Shown here piece after piece: positions 30,441 through 38,581 of a stretch of DNA of 60,527 nt (its first letter is position 1; each line of letters opens with the position of its first letter). The stretch covers positions 1 to 60,527 of the forward strand of contig CAJUOI010000009.1 of assembly GCA_910588615.1 (NCBI GenBank), written 5' to 3'. The notes below the pieces were generated by a model. That model worked only from the letters and a program-made list of their open reading frames with translations. It did not search any database and had not been told where the DNA came from. Source of the stretch: an uncultured Christensenellaceae bacterium. GTDB taxonomy: Bacteria > Bacillota > Clostridia > Christensenellales > Borkfalkiaceae. Made by a program: the position numbers and the translations under genes.

Positions 30441-33068
30441 TCAGTTATTGATTTCACGCAACTGCTTTTCGATTTTTTCTTTCATGTCGAGATACTTCTC
30501 TTTCTTGGCGCGTTCGTCATCCACGAGTTTTTTCGGCGCCTTTGCAACAAAGCTTTTGTTCAATAATTTACCGTCCGCTCGCGCAATTTCACCCACTACC
30601 TTTTCAAGTTCCTTCTCAAGCCGCGTCCGCTCCTTTTCGATATCCACAAGCTCGCCGAGCGGAATGAAATACTGTCCGATTTCGCAAACCTGGGAAACCG
30701 TCTTTCCCTCCGCGTCTGCCCCGCTTGCCACGAAGTCGATTTCGGAAACGCCTGCAAGACGCTGTACACTGCTGCGGTTGGCGGTAACGAGGCGCTTGGC
30801 TTCCGTCGCAAGGTATAAATGTACCTTCTTCGACGGCGGACAGTCGACGTTTACTTTGACCGCGCGCACGGTTTTAATGAGATCGATGATCCCTTCGAAA
30901 GCTTTTGCCTCTTTTTTGTAGGCAAACTTGGTATTATAGCGGGGATAATCCGCAGTCATAATGCTGCCGGATACGTTGGGCAAGCAGGAATAGATTTCCT
31001 CCGTAACGAACGGAATGAACGGGTGCAGTAATTTTACGACGTTTTCGAGCACGAAGCAGAGCACGCCGAGCGCCCCCCTCTTCTTTTCCGGATCGCCGCC
31101 GTAGAGCGCAGGTTTGGAAAGCTCGATATACCAGTCGCAAAAATCGTTCCACACGAAGTCGGTCAGCTTATCCGATGCGATTCCGAGATCGAACTTTTGC
31201 AGGGAAACGGTTACTTCCCGAATCGTCGCTTCCAAACGGGAGATGATCCAGCGGTCGGCAGGCTGGAATTTGCTCGATTCCACTGTAGGGATCTTCTCGT
31301 TTCCGACGTTCATAACGACGAAGCGCGACGCGTTCCACAGCTTGTTGATAAAGTTACGCGCCGCTTCCACCTTTGCTGTGGTAAAACGCGTGTCGTTTCC
31401 GGGCGCAACGCCCGTGATGAGCGACAGGCGAAGCGAGTCGGCGCCGTACTTCTCGATTACTTCCAGCGGGTCGATGCCGTTGCCGAGCGATTTGCTCATT
31501 TTAACGCCATGCTCGTCGCGTATTAGTCCGTGAATAAGTACGTCGCGGAAAGGCACTTTTTCGGTATGCTCGATACCGGAGAACATCATGCGCATGACCC
31601 AGAACGGAATGATGTCGTAGCCTGTTACGAGCACATCGGTGGGATAGAAGTAATTGAAATCCTCCGTCTTGTTGGGCCAGCCGAGCGTGGAGAACGGCCA
31701 AAGCGCGGAAGAAAACCAAGTATCGAGCACGTCCTCTTCCTGCCGCAGGTGCGTTCCTCCGCACTTGGGGCAGACGGTCGGCGTTTCGACGGAGCAGATT
31801 TCTTCGCCGCAATCGCAGTACCAGACGGGAATACGGTGTCCCCACCAAAGCTGGCGCGAAATGCACCAATCGCGGATATTTTCCAACCAATTATAATAGA
31901 TTTTAGAAAAACGGTCGGGCGTGAACTTCGTCTTATTTTTCATCACCGCGTTGATTGCGGGTTTTGCAAGCGGCGTCATCTTGACGAACCACTGTTTGGA
32001 AACGATGGGTTCAAGCGTCGAGCCGCAACGCGAGCAGTGCCCGACGTTGTGCGTGTGCGGTTCGATTTTTACGAGCAGCCCCAGCTTTTCCATGTCGGCT
32101 ACGATTTGTTTTCTCGCCTCGTAACGGTCAAGTCCCGCGTATTTACCCGCGAGCTCGTTCATCGTGCCGTCGTCGTTCATTACCCTGATTACGGGCAAGT
32201 CATGGCGCAGCCCCACTTCAAAGTCGTTCGGGTCGTGCGCGGGCGTAATCTTCACCGCGCCCGTGCCGAACTCGGGGTCGACGTATTCGTCCGCCACAAG
32301 CGGGATTTTGCGGTCGGTTAAGGGAAGAAGCAGCGTCTTGCCCAACCAAGCCTGATAGCGTCCGTCCTTGGGGTGGACGGCAACCGCCGTGTCGCCGAGC
32401 ATCGTTTCGGGGCGGGTCGTCGCAATCGTGATAAATTCGTCCGTGCCCTCGACAGGATATTTGAAATACCAGAAGCTACCCGCATCTTCGGAATAATCCA
32501 CCTCCACGTCGGACAGCGCCGTGATGCAGCTCGGACACCAATTGATGATTCTGCTTCCGCGGTAAATAAGCCCTTTATTATAAAGTTTAAAGAACGCTTC
32601 GCGTACTGCGAGCGAACATTTTTCGTCCATGGTGAAAGCGAGTCGCGACCAGTCGCAGGAGGAGCCGAGCTTTTTTAACTGCTCTACGATCCTGTCGCCG
32701 TACTTTTCTTTCCACGCCCAGGTGCGGCGCAGAAATTCATCCCTGCCCACCTCTTCTTTGCTCAGCCCTTCCTCGCGGAGCTGTTCGACGATTTTGACCT
32801 CCGTTGCCAAAGCCGCGTGATCGACCCCCGGAAGCCACAGCGTCGAATATCCCTGCATCCGTTTGAAACGAACGAGAATGTCCTGCATCGTTTCGTCCAT
32901 CGCATGTCCCATATGAAGCTGCCCCGTAACGTTGGGGGGCGGCATCATTACCGTGAACGGTACCTTCGCAGGGTCGATTTCCGCACGAAACAGATTTTTT
33001 TTCATCCAATCCGCGTAAATTCTGTCTTCGAAGTCTTTCGGAGAGTAAGTCGTCTGCATTTCTTTCAT
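30441..33068 (-). CDS. valS: valyl-tRNA synthetase
   Basis: An 875-residue class I synthetase. The HIGH-type motif is PPNVTGQLHMGHA (near residue 45) and the KMSKS loop is VKMSKSLGNG. The CP1 editing domain includes TTRPETMLGDTAVAVHP, and zinc-type motifs CDCGEEICS and CPKCGG are present. A C-terminal coiled coil (LVDIEKERTRLEKELEKVVGE) is typical of ValRS. The start has AGGTGA upstream. The leader is only about 40 bases and has no T-box element, unlike many Bacillota valS genes. It is divergent from the importer operon. Confidence 0.97.
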   Translation of the reverse strand: MKEMQTTYSPKDFEDRIYADWMKKNLFRAEIDPAKVPFTVMMPPPNVTGQLHMGHAMDETMQDILVRFKRMQGYSTLWLPGVDHAALATEVKIVEQLREEGLSKEEVGRDEFLRRTWAWKEKYGDRIVEQLKKLGSSCDWSRLAFTMDEKCSLAVREAFFKLYNKGLIYRGSRIINWCPSCITALSDVEVDYSEDAGSFWYFKYPVEGTDEFITIATTRPETMLGDTAVAVHPKDGRYQAWLGKTLLLPLTDRKIPLVADEYVDPEFGTGAVKITPAHDPNDFEVGLRHDLPVIRVMNDDGTMNELAGKYAGLDRYEARKQIVADMEKLGLLVKIEPHTHNVGHCSRCGSTLEPIVSKQWFVKMTPLAKPAINAVMKNKTKFTPDRFSKIYYNWLENIRDWCISRQLWWGHRIPVWYCDCGEEICSVETPTVCPKCGGTHLRQEEDVLDTWFSSALWPFSTLGWPNKTEDFNYFYPTDVLVTGYDIIPFWVMRMMFSGIEHTEKVPFRDVLIHGLIRDEHGVKMSKSLGNGIDPLEVIEKYGADSLRLSLITGVAPGNDTRFTTAKVEAARNFINKLWNASRFVVMNVGNEKIPTVESSKFQPADRWIISRLEATIREVTVSLQKFDLGIASDKLTDFVWNDFCDWYIELSKPALYGGDPEKKRGALGVLCFVLENVVKLLHPFIPFVTEEIYSCLPNVSGSIMTADYPRYNTKFAYKKEAKAFEGIIDLIKTVRAVKVNVDCPPSKKVHLYLATEAKRLVTANRSSVQRLAGVSEIDFVASGADAEGKTVSQVCEIGQYFIPLGELVDIEKERTRLEKELEKVVGEIARADGKLLNKSFVAKAPKKLVDDERAKKEKYLDMKEKIEKQLREINN

Positions 33069-33114
33069 ATTTCTTCACCTGAAAATTTCTTCTCAAAAAT
33101 CGTTATACCGAAAT

Positions 33115-33166
33115 ATTATAACCAATTTTTTCGGCGTTGTCAATTAAAGCATACGGGGCATAGAAT
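33115..33166. promoter_or_regulatory. back-to-back promoters sharing one -35 heptamer (valS and importer)
   Basis: The heptamer TTGTCAA at 33137-33143 reads TTGACA on the minus strand (-35 of valS; 17-base spacer; -10 TATAAT at 33115-33120) and TTGTCA on the plus strand (-35 of the importer operon; 18-base spacer; -10 TAGAAT at 33161-33166). The two promoters therefore compete for the same bases. Confidence 0.65.
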
Positions 33167-33196
33167 ATATTATCCTGAATTTAACGGAGTATTTTC

Positions 33197-34189
33197 ATGA
33201 AAAAAACGCTTGCAATTCTGGGAGCGGCGATCTTCGCCCTCCTGCCCCTCTCTGCTTGCAGAGAAAAAAGTAACTTAAAGACGGTAAAAGTAAACGAAGT
33301 TACCCACTCCGTCTTTTACGCGCCCCTCTATCTCGCCGACGAACTCGGTTATTTCGAGGAAGAGGGACTGAAAATCGAACTCACCAACGGCGGCGGAGCC
33401 GACGCAGTTATGGCTTCCGTGCTGTCGGGAGATTCGGATATCGGATTCTGCGGTCCCGAAGCCGCGGTGTACGTTGCACTGGGCGGTTCAAACGATTTGC
33501 CCACCGTATTCGGACAGCTGACAAAACGCGACGGCTCCTTCCTCGTTTCCAGAAAAGAAGAGCCTAACTTCAAATGGACGGATTTGAAAGGTAAGGAAAT
33601 CCTTGCGGGCAGACGCGGCGGCGTTCCGGCAATGACCTTCGAATACGTGCTGAAAGAGAACGGATTCACGAAAGACGATATCAATTTAAATTTCGACGTC
33701 GCCTTCAATCTGATGACGGGCGCCTTCGAGGCCGGCACGGCCGACTACTGCACCATGTTCGAACCGACGGCTTCCGAATATCAGGCGGCGGGCAAAGGAT
33801 ACATCGTGGCGTCCGTCGGCGAAGAGAGCGGCGTCATCCCCTATACGGGATTTATGGCGAAACGATCATGGTTGAATAAAAACGATAAGACTGCGCGCAG
33901 CTTTCTTCGCGCTATGCTGAAAGCCGTAAAATACGCGCAAGAGCAGCCCGCCGACGATATCGCCGCAAAGCTGTTCAAGAAATTCCCCTCTACTTCCTAC
34001 GCCTCCATTTCGACGAGTATTGCAAACTATCAGAAAATCGACTCGTGGTTTACCGATATGGTAATGCCCGAGGAAGGTTATAACCGTTTGTTGAGCGTCA
34101 TCGAAAGCGCGGGTGAACTGGAAGGACGCGTGGAGTTTTCGAAGGTCGTGGATAATTCCATCGTAACCGAGGTTTATAAAAACTTATAA
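33197..34189 (+). CDS. substrate-binding lipoprotein of an SsuA/TauA/NMT1-type ABC importer
   Basis: A 330-residue extracytoplasmic binding protein. It has a lipoprotein signal (MKKTLAILGAAIFALLPLSAC; lipobox LSAC, Cys21). The NMT1/SsuA-like body has YAPLYLADELGYFEEEGL and a gated DIGFCGPEAA loop. Relatives carry sulfonates, nitrate, riboflavin or thiamine precursors; the ligand here cannot be read. No thiamine or other riboswitch fits in the short leader. It is first of three genes with an ATPase and a permease and is transcribed from a promoter shared back-to-back with valS. Upstream bases GGAG are eight bases from the ATG. Confidence 0.9.
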   Translation: MKKTLAILGAAIFALLPLSACREKSNLKTVKVNEVTHSVFYAPLYLADELGYFEEEGLKIELTNGGGADAVMASVLSGDSDIGFCGPEAAVYVALGGSNDLPTVFGQLTKRDGSFLVSRKEEPNFKWTDLKGKEILAGRRGGVPAMTFEYVLKENGFTKDDINLNFDVAFNLMTGAFEAGTADYCTMFEPTASEYQAAGKGYIVASVGEESGVIPYTGFMAKRSWLNKNDKTARSFLRAMLKAVKYAQEQPADDIAAKLFKKFPSTSYASISTSIANYQKIDSWFTDMVMPEEGYNRLLSVIESAGELEGRVEFSKVVDNSIVTEVYKNL

Positions 34190-34245
34190 CAAAGTTCTGT
34201 GCTTCGGTTTTTCCGGGGCGCAGTATTTGCAAAGGAAACACGAAT

Positions 34246-34980
34246 ATGGAACCGATTCTGCAATTTACGGACGTAACTTTAATCTACCATACCAAGCACG
34301 GAGAAACGCCGGCGACCGAAAATCTTACGTTTTCGGTCAATGAGGGTGAATTCGTTGCCTTTATCGGACCTTCCGGCTGCGGCAAGACAACGCTTTTATC
34401 GCTTGCCGCGGGGCTGATAAAGCCCTCCGACGGAACGGTGGAAAGCCGTGGAACGTTCGGGTACATGCTGCAAAAGGATGAACTTTTCCCCTGGCGCACA
34501 ATAGAAAAGAACATTTTTCTTCCGCTCGAAATCAAAAAACAGAATACGGAAGAAAACAGACGAAAGGCGGTTGCCCTTGCGGAAAAATACGGTTTGAAGG
34601 ATTTTTTAAAAAGCTATCCTTCCCAGCTTTCCGGCGGAATGCGCCAGCGCGCCGCGCTCATCCGGACGCTCGCGACCGATCCCGATATCTTATTGCTCGA
34701 CGAGCCCTTTTCCGCGCTCGACTATCAGACGCGCCTCAACGTTACGGAGGACGTTTCGAATATTATCCGTTCGGAAGGAAAGACAGCAGTACTTATCACG
34801 CACGATATTTCCGAAGCCATTTCGCTTGCCGACCGAGTATTCGTTCTTTCCGCCCGTCCCGCGCGCGTTACGTCGTCGCACCCAATGGACTTCGACGACG
34901 TCGTCAATCCCTTAAAGCGGCGCGAAACCCCGCAATTCTCCGCTTGGTTTGAATTGCTGTGGAAGGAGTTAAACGCATGA
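34246..34980 (+). CDS. ABC importer ATP-binding protein (SsuB/TauB-like)
   Basis: A 244-residue ATPase. Walker A GPSGCGKTT (near residue 40), Q-loop MLQKDELFPW, signature LSGGMRQRAALIRTL, Walker B ILLLDEPFSALD and switch His in ITHD are all intact. The closing segment VLSARPARV is typical of nitrate/sulfonate/taurine-type importers. AAGGAAA precedes the ATG. It overlaps the permease gene by the ATGA. Confidence 0.95.
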   Translation: MEPILQFTDVTLIYHTKHGETPATENLTFSVNEGEFVAFIGPSGCGKTTLLSLAAGLIKPSDGTVESRGTFGYMLQKDELFPWRTIEKNIFLPLEIKKQNTEENRRKAVALAEKYGLKDFLKSYPSQLSGGMRQRAALIRTLATDPDILLLDEPFSALDYQTRLNVTEDVSNIIRSEGKTAVLITHDISEAISLADRVFVLSARPARVTSSHPMDFDDVVNPLKRRETPQFSAWFELLWKELNA

Positions 34981-35789
34981 TAAAAAAATTAAGCTGTTCC
35001 GAGGAACACCTCGTATTTTTAAGAAAACGAAGAAATAAACTCATTCTTATCTGGACGCTTCGAATCGGAGTTCTCGTTCTCCTCTTGGGGCTTTGGGAGC
35101 TCGTAACCGCAATGGGCTGGGTGGATGCCTTTATCGTAAGTTCCCCTTCCCGCATTGCGAAAACGATTGCCTCTCTACACCGTGAAGGCACGCTCGGCTA
35201 CCATATCGGAACCACGCTCTGGGAGACATTGGCGGGCTTTGCAATCGCCGTTGTTCTGGGCGTCGGAATTGCCCTCGCACTGTGGTGGAGCGAAATACTA
35301 AGAAAGGTTTTGGAGCCGTACATCGTCGTTTTGAACGCCTTGCCCAAAATTGCGCTCGGACCCCTGATTATCATCTGGTTCGGCACGGGCAGCAAGGCAA
35401 TCCTGTTTATGACCGTCCTTGTCGGGATCATCGTGGCAATCATGCATATGCTTGCGGCGTTTGTGGCAACGGATAAAAACAAAATCCTGCTGCTGAAATC
35501 CATGGGCGCGAATAAATTCCAGATTCTTCGGAAGCTCGTCATCCCCTCATCGCTCGCTTCATTCATTTCCATGCTGAAAGTAAACGTCGGCATGGCTTGG
35601 ATCGGGTCGATCATGGGCGAGTACATCGTTTCGAAGGCGGGTCTCGGATACCTTATCGTTTACGGCGGGCAGGTGTTTAAGCTTGACCTTGTGATGAGCG
35701 CGACCTTTATTCTTTGCGTGCTTGCCGCGGGTATGTACTTTCTCGTCGTGCTTCTCGAAAAGATAATCGTTAAGAATGCAGACAGCTGA
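34977..35789 (+). CDS. ABC importer permease (SsuC/TauC-like)
   Basis: A 270-residue inner-membrane permease with about six helices. The EAA-type cytoplasmic loop is KSMGANKFQILRKLVIPSSLASF, followed by AWIGSIMGEYIVSKAGLGYLI, the conserved end of the SsuC/TauC family. The start ATG overlaps the ATPase stop (ATGA), with GGAAGGAG upstream; a GTG 18 bases earlier is less likely. Its last 231 bases overlap the convergent YkvI-like gene. Substrate not readable. Confidence 0.93.
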   Translation: MIKKLSCSEEHLVFLRKRRNKLILIWTLRIGVLVLLLGLWELVTAMGWVDAFIVSSPSRIAKTIASLHREGTLGYHIGTTLWETLAGFAIAVVLGVGIALALWWSEILRKVLEPYIVVLNALPKIALGPLIIIWFGTGSKAILFMTVLVGIIVAIMHMLAAFVATDKNKILLLKSMGANKFQILRKLVIPSSLASFISMLKVNVGMAWIGSIMGEYIVSKAGLGYLIVYGGQVFKLDLVMSATFILCVLAAGMYFLVVLLEKIIVKNADS

Positions 35790-36701
35790 AAGCAGTAGTC
35801 CGACGCCCCCGAGCAAAGGATAAAAATAATTTACGATTCCTGTAAGTCCTACGCGGGAAAGCGAAAACGCCGCAAGGAGCACGACGCTCTCTGCGGCGTA
35901 CTTTTTTACGCCCGTCAACGCGCCGCACGCCGTCAGTAGCGGATACAGCGAGGATACCAGCGAAGTCAAGATTGCCGCAGCCGCCATGACCGAAAATAAT
36001 TTTGCGTTCCGCATTACGTACAGAAAAGGCATTTCCGCCCGTATCGCTCCCGCACCCGCGGCGTAAATTTTTCCGAGAATAACGACGGCGCAAACCGCAA
36101 CGGCGGCGGCGGACAGTAACGCGGGCGGTAAAATTCTTTTCATGTCCTTCCCCGCATCCATCAGAACTGGCGCAGCGAGAAAGGCGTTCATTCCCGCATA
36201 CACGATCCCACCCGCAAACGGGCGCCCCGTTCCGGAATACACGGGCGAAACCGTCTGGATTTTTCCGCCCGAAAAGAACACGAATCCGAGGAGCACGGGT
36301 ACGAGCACGGAATTGAATATCGTGATCCCCTTCGTTCCGCGCAGGACGAAAAACACAGCGACGAAAAGTCCCGCTATCGAGAGCAACGGCTTCAACCTCG
36401 GGAGCAGCGCGTCTAAACCTGCCAACATTCCCGCACACGGAATGAACGAGAGCAAAAATACCCCCCATTTGACAACGGGCGCGGCGCGCCGAAACAATGC
36501 CTTTACCGCATGTTCGTACCCTCCGTATTTCCGTCCCAGATACAGATACAGAAAACACATTCCGCAAAAAATTGCAGACGATAAAATCACGGGCAGAACG
36601 AAGTACTTTCCCCGAAAGAAACGGACGAGTTCCGCGCCGCTCAAAAAGCCCGCACCGATACTCGTCCCAACGATAAAAAAGGCGTTCCGTAGTGTTTTCA
36701 T
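35559..36701 (-). CDS. YkvI-like multi-pass membrane transporter
   Basis: A 380-residue integral membrane protein with about ten hydrophobic helices. The N-terminus MKTLRNAFFIVGTSIGAGFLSGAEL is typical of the YkvI/amino-acid permease-like family, and GGIVYAGMNAFLAAPVL is also conserved. The transported compound is unknown. After the last helix (VGLLLSAVCILNDYLFEK, near residue 317) a basic, hydrophilic tail of about 60 residues runs antisense through the end of the importer permease gene; family members usually end at about the start of that tail. Either the overlap is real or an ancestral stop was lost. No ribosome site stronger than AGGAGAG is present. Confidence 0.78.
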   Translation of the reverse strand: MKTLRNAFFIVGTSIGAGFLSGAELVRFFRGKYFVLPVILSSAIFCGMCFLYLYLGRKYGGYEHAVKALFRRAAPVVKWGVFLLSFIPCAGMLAGLDALLPRLKPLLSIAGLFVAVFFVLRGTKGITIFNSVLVPVLLGFVFFSGGKIQTVSPVYSGTGRPFAGGIVYAGMNAFLAAPVLMDAGKDMKRILPPALLSAAAVAVCAVVILGKIYAAGAGAIRAEMPFLYVMRNAKLFSVMAAAAILTSLVSSLYPLLTACGALTGVKKYAAESVVLLAAFSLSRVGLTGIVNYFYPLLGGVGLLLSAVCILNDYLFEKHDEKVHTRGKHAKNKGRAHHKVKLKHLPAVNDKVSETRLRNDVLAHDRPDPSHADVYFQHGNE

Positions 36702-36761
36702 ACCCGTAATTTACGCTCTTTTCTCTCCTTAATATGACAAAATTCGAATTTTTTTCAAATT

Positions 36762-36781
36762 TTATGTCTGACATATTACTT
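36762..36781 (+). repeat. 20-bp repeated motif, copy 4; perfect palindrome before the PadR-like gene
   Basis: TTATGTCTGACATATTACTT, three mismatches from the consensus. Here the core TATGTCTGACATA (36763-36775) is a perfect palindrome with the ATGT/ACAT ends known for PadR operators. It ends seven bases before the -35 of the PadR fusion gene, so it may be its operator. Confidence 0.6.
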
Positions 36782-36787
36782 TGACTA

Positions 36788-36816
36788 TTGACAAGTTTTT
36801 TTGAATGTTATATAAT
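36788..36816 (+). promoter_or_regulatory. sigma-A promoter of the PadR fusion gene
   Basis: TTGACA (36788-36793), 17-base spacer, TATAAT (36811-36816). AAAGGAG lies between the -10 and the ATG. Confidence 0.85.
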
Positions 36817-36839
36817 AAGGATATACAAAGGAGAAAATT

Positions 36840-38525
36840 ATGGACGAAGAATTGGGTGAAAATCCCGAAACTGAAAAACAGGACGAAAAATCCATCAGTT
36901 CGGACTTGATTCGCGGTCATATCAACACGATAATCCTGCGTTCTCTCTCAGACGGAGATAAGTACGGCTACGAGATCATTGCCGAAATCGAAGAGAAGAG
37001 TCGAGGACAGTATTCCTTGAAACAGCCCTCTCTTTACAGCGCTTTAAAGCGTCTTGAATCGCAGGGCTATGTTACCTCTTATTGGGGAGGCAGTGTCGGC
37101 GGAGGCAGAAGAAAGTATTTCTCGCTCACACCCGAGGGACAGGCGATTGCGGAACAGAACCGCGCCGAATGGGAATATTCCCGCACGATTATCGACAGTT
37201 TGATTTCCGATCAGGACTTCGACTTTTCCAACCCCGCACCTACCGCGGTAAATATGCGCGTGTTAAAGGAAACGACCTCGCGCGTTCCCTCCCGCGAAGG
37301 CGGGGAGGACGGAGTCGACTATTCCCCTACCTTCGGGGACGTTCAAAACAACGAACGATTGGAAGAGTTGGAACGGCAGAATGCCGAGTTACAGGCGGAA
37401 AAGGAAGCACGGGAAAAAGAGTTGGAAGAAATCCGCGCCCGCGAAGAAACGCTGCGCGCAGAGAACGAGGAGCGCGCCAAACTTTTGGAAGAGCGCGAAC
37501 GGGAGCTGGGCGAAAGGCAACGGGAAGCAGAAGAAGAACGCCGCCGCTCGGAAGAGATCATCAACGAGCGTACGACAATCATCGAGGAGCAGCGATCTAT
37601 TGACATCCGCGAACGGGAAGAAGCGCACCTCGAAGAGCGCGCCCGTTACGAAGAAATGTTGCGGGAACGCGACGAGAAAATCGAAGAAGAGAGGCTGCGC
37701 CACGAGCAGGAGCTCGAAGCGCAGGAAGAGCGTATTTTACGCGAACAAGAAGCCCTCTTCCGTCAGCGCGAGCAGGAGTTGCTTCACCAAAATTATCTCA
37801 ATCTCGTAAACGCGCCTCCCGCCCAACAGGATGCAACGGAAGATTACGATCACTACACTCCTCCCGTTGCCGCGGAGACGGAAGATGTTGCGTCTGCGCA
37901 GGAGGAAGAAAGCGTGCCTCCCCGCGATTACCGCACTATTGTACACGAAATGTATGCGTCGAGCGTGCAGGGAACAAGCAAGCCGATCGAAAATAACGGC
38001 GCACGTTCACTCGGCGGTATCGATTTTCAGGATATTGAAGCACGCGCGGCGCGCGACGGAATTCGGATTTACACATCTTCGGGCAACACGAACAAAACGA
38101 AAGAAGAGGTCTCCGCAAGCGTCGTACATAAGGGAAAAGCGCTGTTTTTAAGCGCACTTCTCGTGTTCTTTATCATCGTTGCAGAAGGCGCTATTGTCTT
38201 AGGATTGAAACGAAAGTATTCTATTCCCATTGCGCTGCCCTGCATTATGTGGGGAATCGGGCTTGCGCTGCTTCTTGCGACAGGGCTTGCGTATGCAAAC
38301 CACTACGGCGAACGCGCTTTAAGGAAATCAAGCCCTGCAATTATAAACGCCGTAGTCTGTTACGCACTTACGGTAATCGTAACTTTAATCGTAGCGCTAT
38401 CCGCAAATATCGACTTCCATTCGCCTTCGGCTCTCGCTTCCTTTATCGCTATTCCGATTATTTTCCTTTTCGGAATCGTCATCTTCGGCGTTACCTATTG
38501 GTTGCAAATCAAACCGAAAAAGTAA
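36840..38525 (+). CDS. PadR-type DNA-binding domain fused to a coiled coil and four membrane helices
   Basis: A 561-residue protein of unusual build. Residues about 20-120 are a PadR winged helix (IRGHINTIILRSLSDGDKYG, YSALKRLESQGYV, GGGRRKYFSLTPEG). Residues about 170-320 are a long Glu/Arg coiled coil. A linker of about 100 residues rich in Pro, Glu and Ser follows, then four hydrophobic helices (for example ALFLSALLVFFIIVAEGAIV, LASFIAIPIIFLFGIVIF). Ordinary PadR proteins are about 110-180 residues and soluble. This one should bind DNA while anchored in the membrane. Whether it senses envelope state or tethers DNA cannot be told. It stands alone between its promoter and a terminator. Confidence 0.88.
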   Translation: MDEELGENPETEKQDEKSISSDLIRGHINTIILRSLSDGDKYGYEIIAEIEEKSRGQYSLKQPSLYSALKRLESQGYVTSYWGGSVGGGRRKYFSLTPEGQAIAEQNRAEWEYSRTIIDSLISDQDFDFSNPAPTAVNMRVLKETTSRVPSREGGEDGVDYSPTFGDVQNNERLEELERQNAELQAEKEAREKELEEIRAREETLRAENEERAKLLEERERELGERQREAEEERRRSEEIINERTTIIEEQRSIDIREREEAHLEERARYEEMLRERDEKIEEERLRHEQELEAQEERILREQEALFRQREQELLHQNYLNLVNAPPAQQDATEDYDHYTPPVAAETEDVASAQEEESVPPRDYRTIVHEMYASSVQGTSKPIENNGARSLGGIDFQDIEARAARDGIRIYTSSGNTNKTKEEVSASVVHKGKALFLSALLVFFIIVAEGAIVLGLKRKYSIPIALPCIMWGIGLALLLATGLAYANHYGERALRKSSPAIINAVVCYALTVIVTLIVALSANIDFHSPSALASFIAIPIIFLFGIVIFGVTYWLQIKPKK

Positions 38526-38536
38526 AATTTATAAAA

Positions 38537-38572
38537 GAAATCCCTTTCCTTTTCGGGAAAGGGATTTCTTTT
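38537..38572. terminator. bidirectional terminator between the PadR fusion gene and glk
   Basis: GAAATCCCTTTCC (38537-38549) pairs with GGAAAGGGATTTC (38556-38568) around TTTTCG, with A-rich and T-rich flanks. It ends both the rightward PadR fusion gene and the leftward rho-glk operon. Confidence 0.85.
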
Positions 38573-38581
38573 ATATGCTTG

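Noticed and set aside
35770..36774. 334-codon open frame on the minus strand in a second frame over the YkvI-like gene
   Set aside because: The translation is Arg/Gly-rich without hydrophobic helices, and the alternative frame has clear membrane segments; it is a shadow of codon bias.
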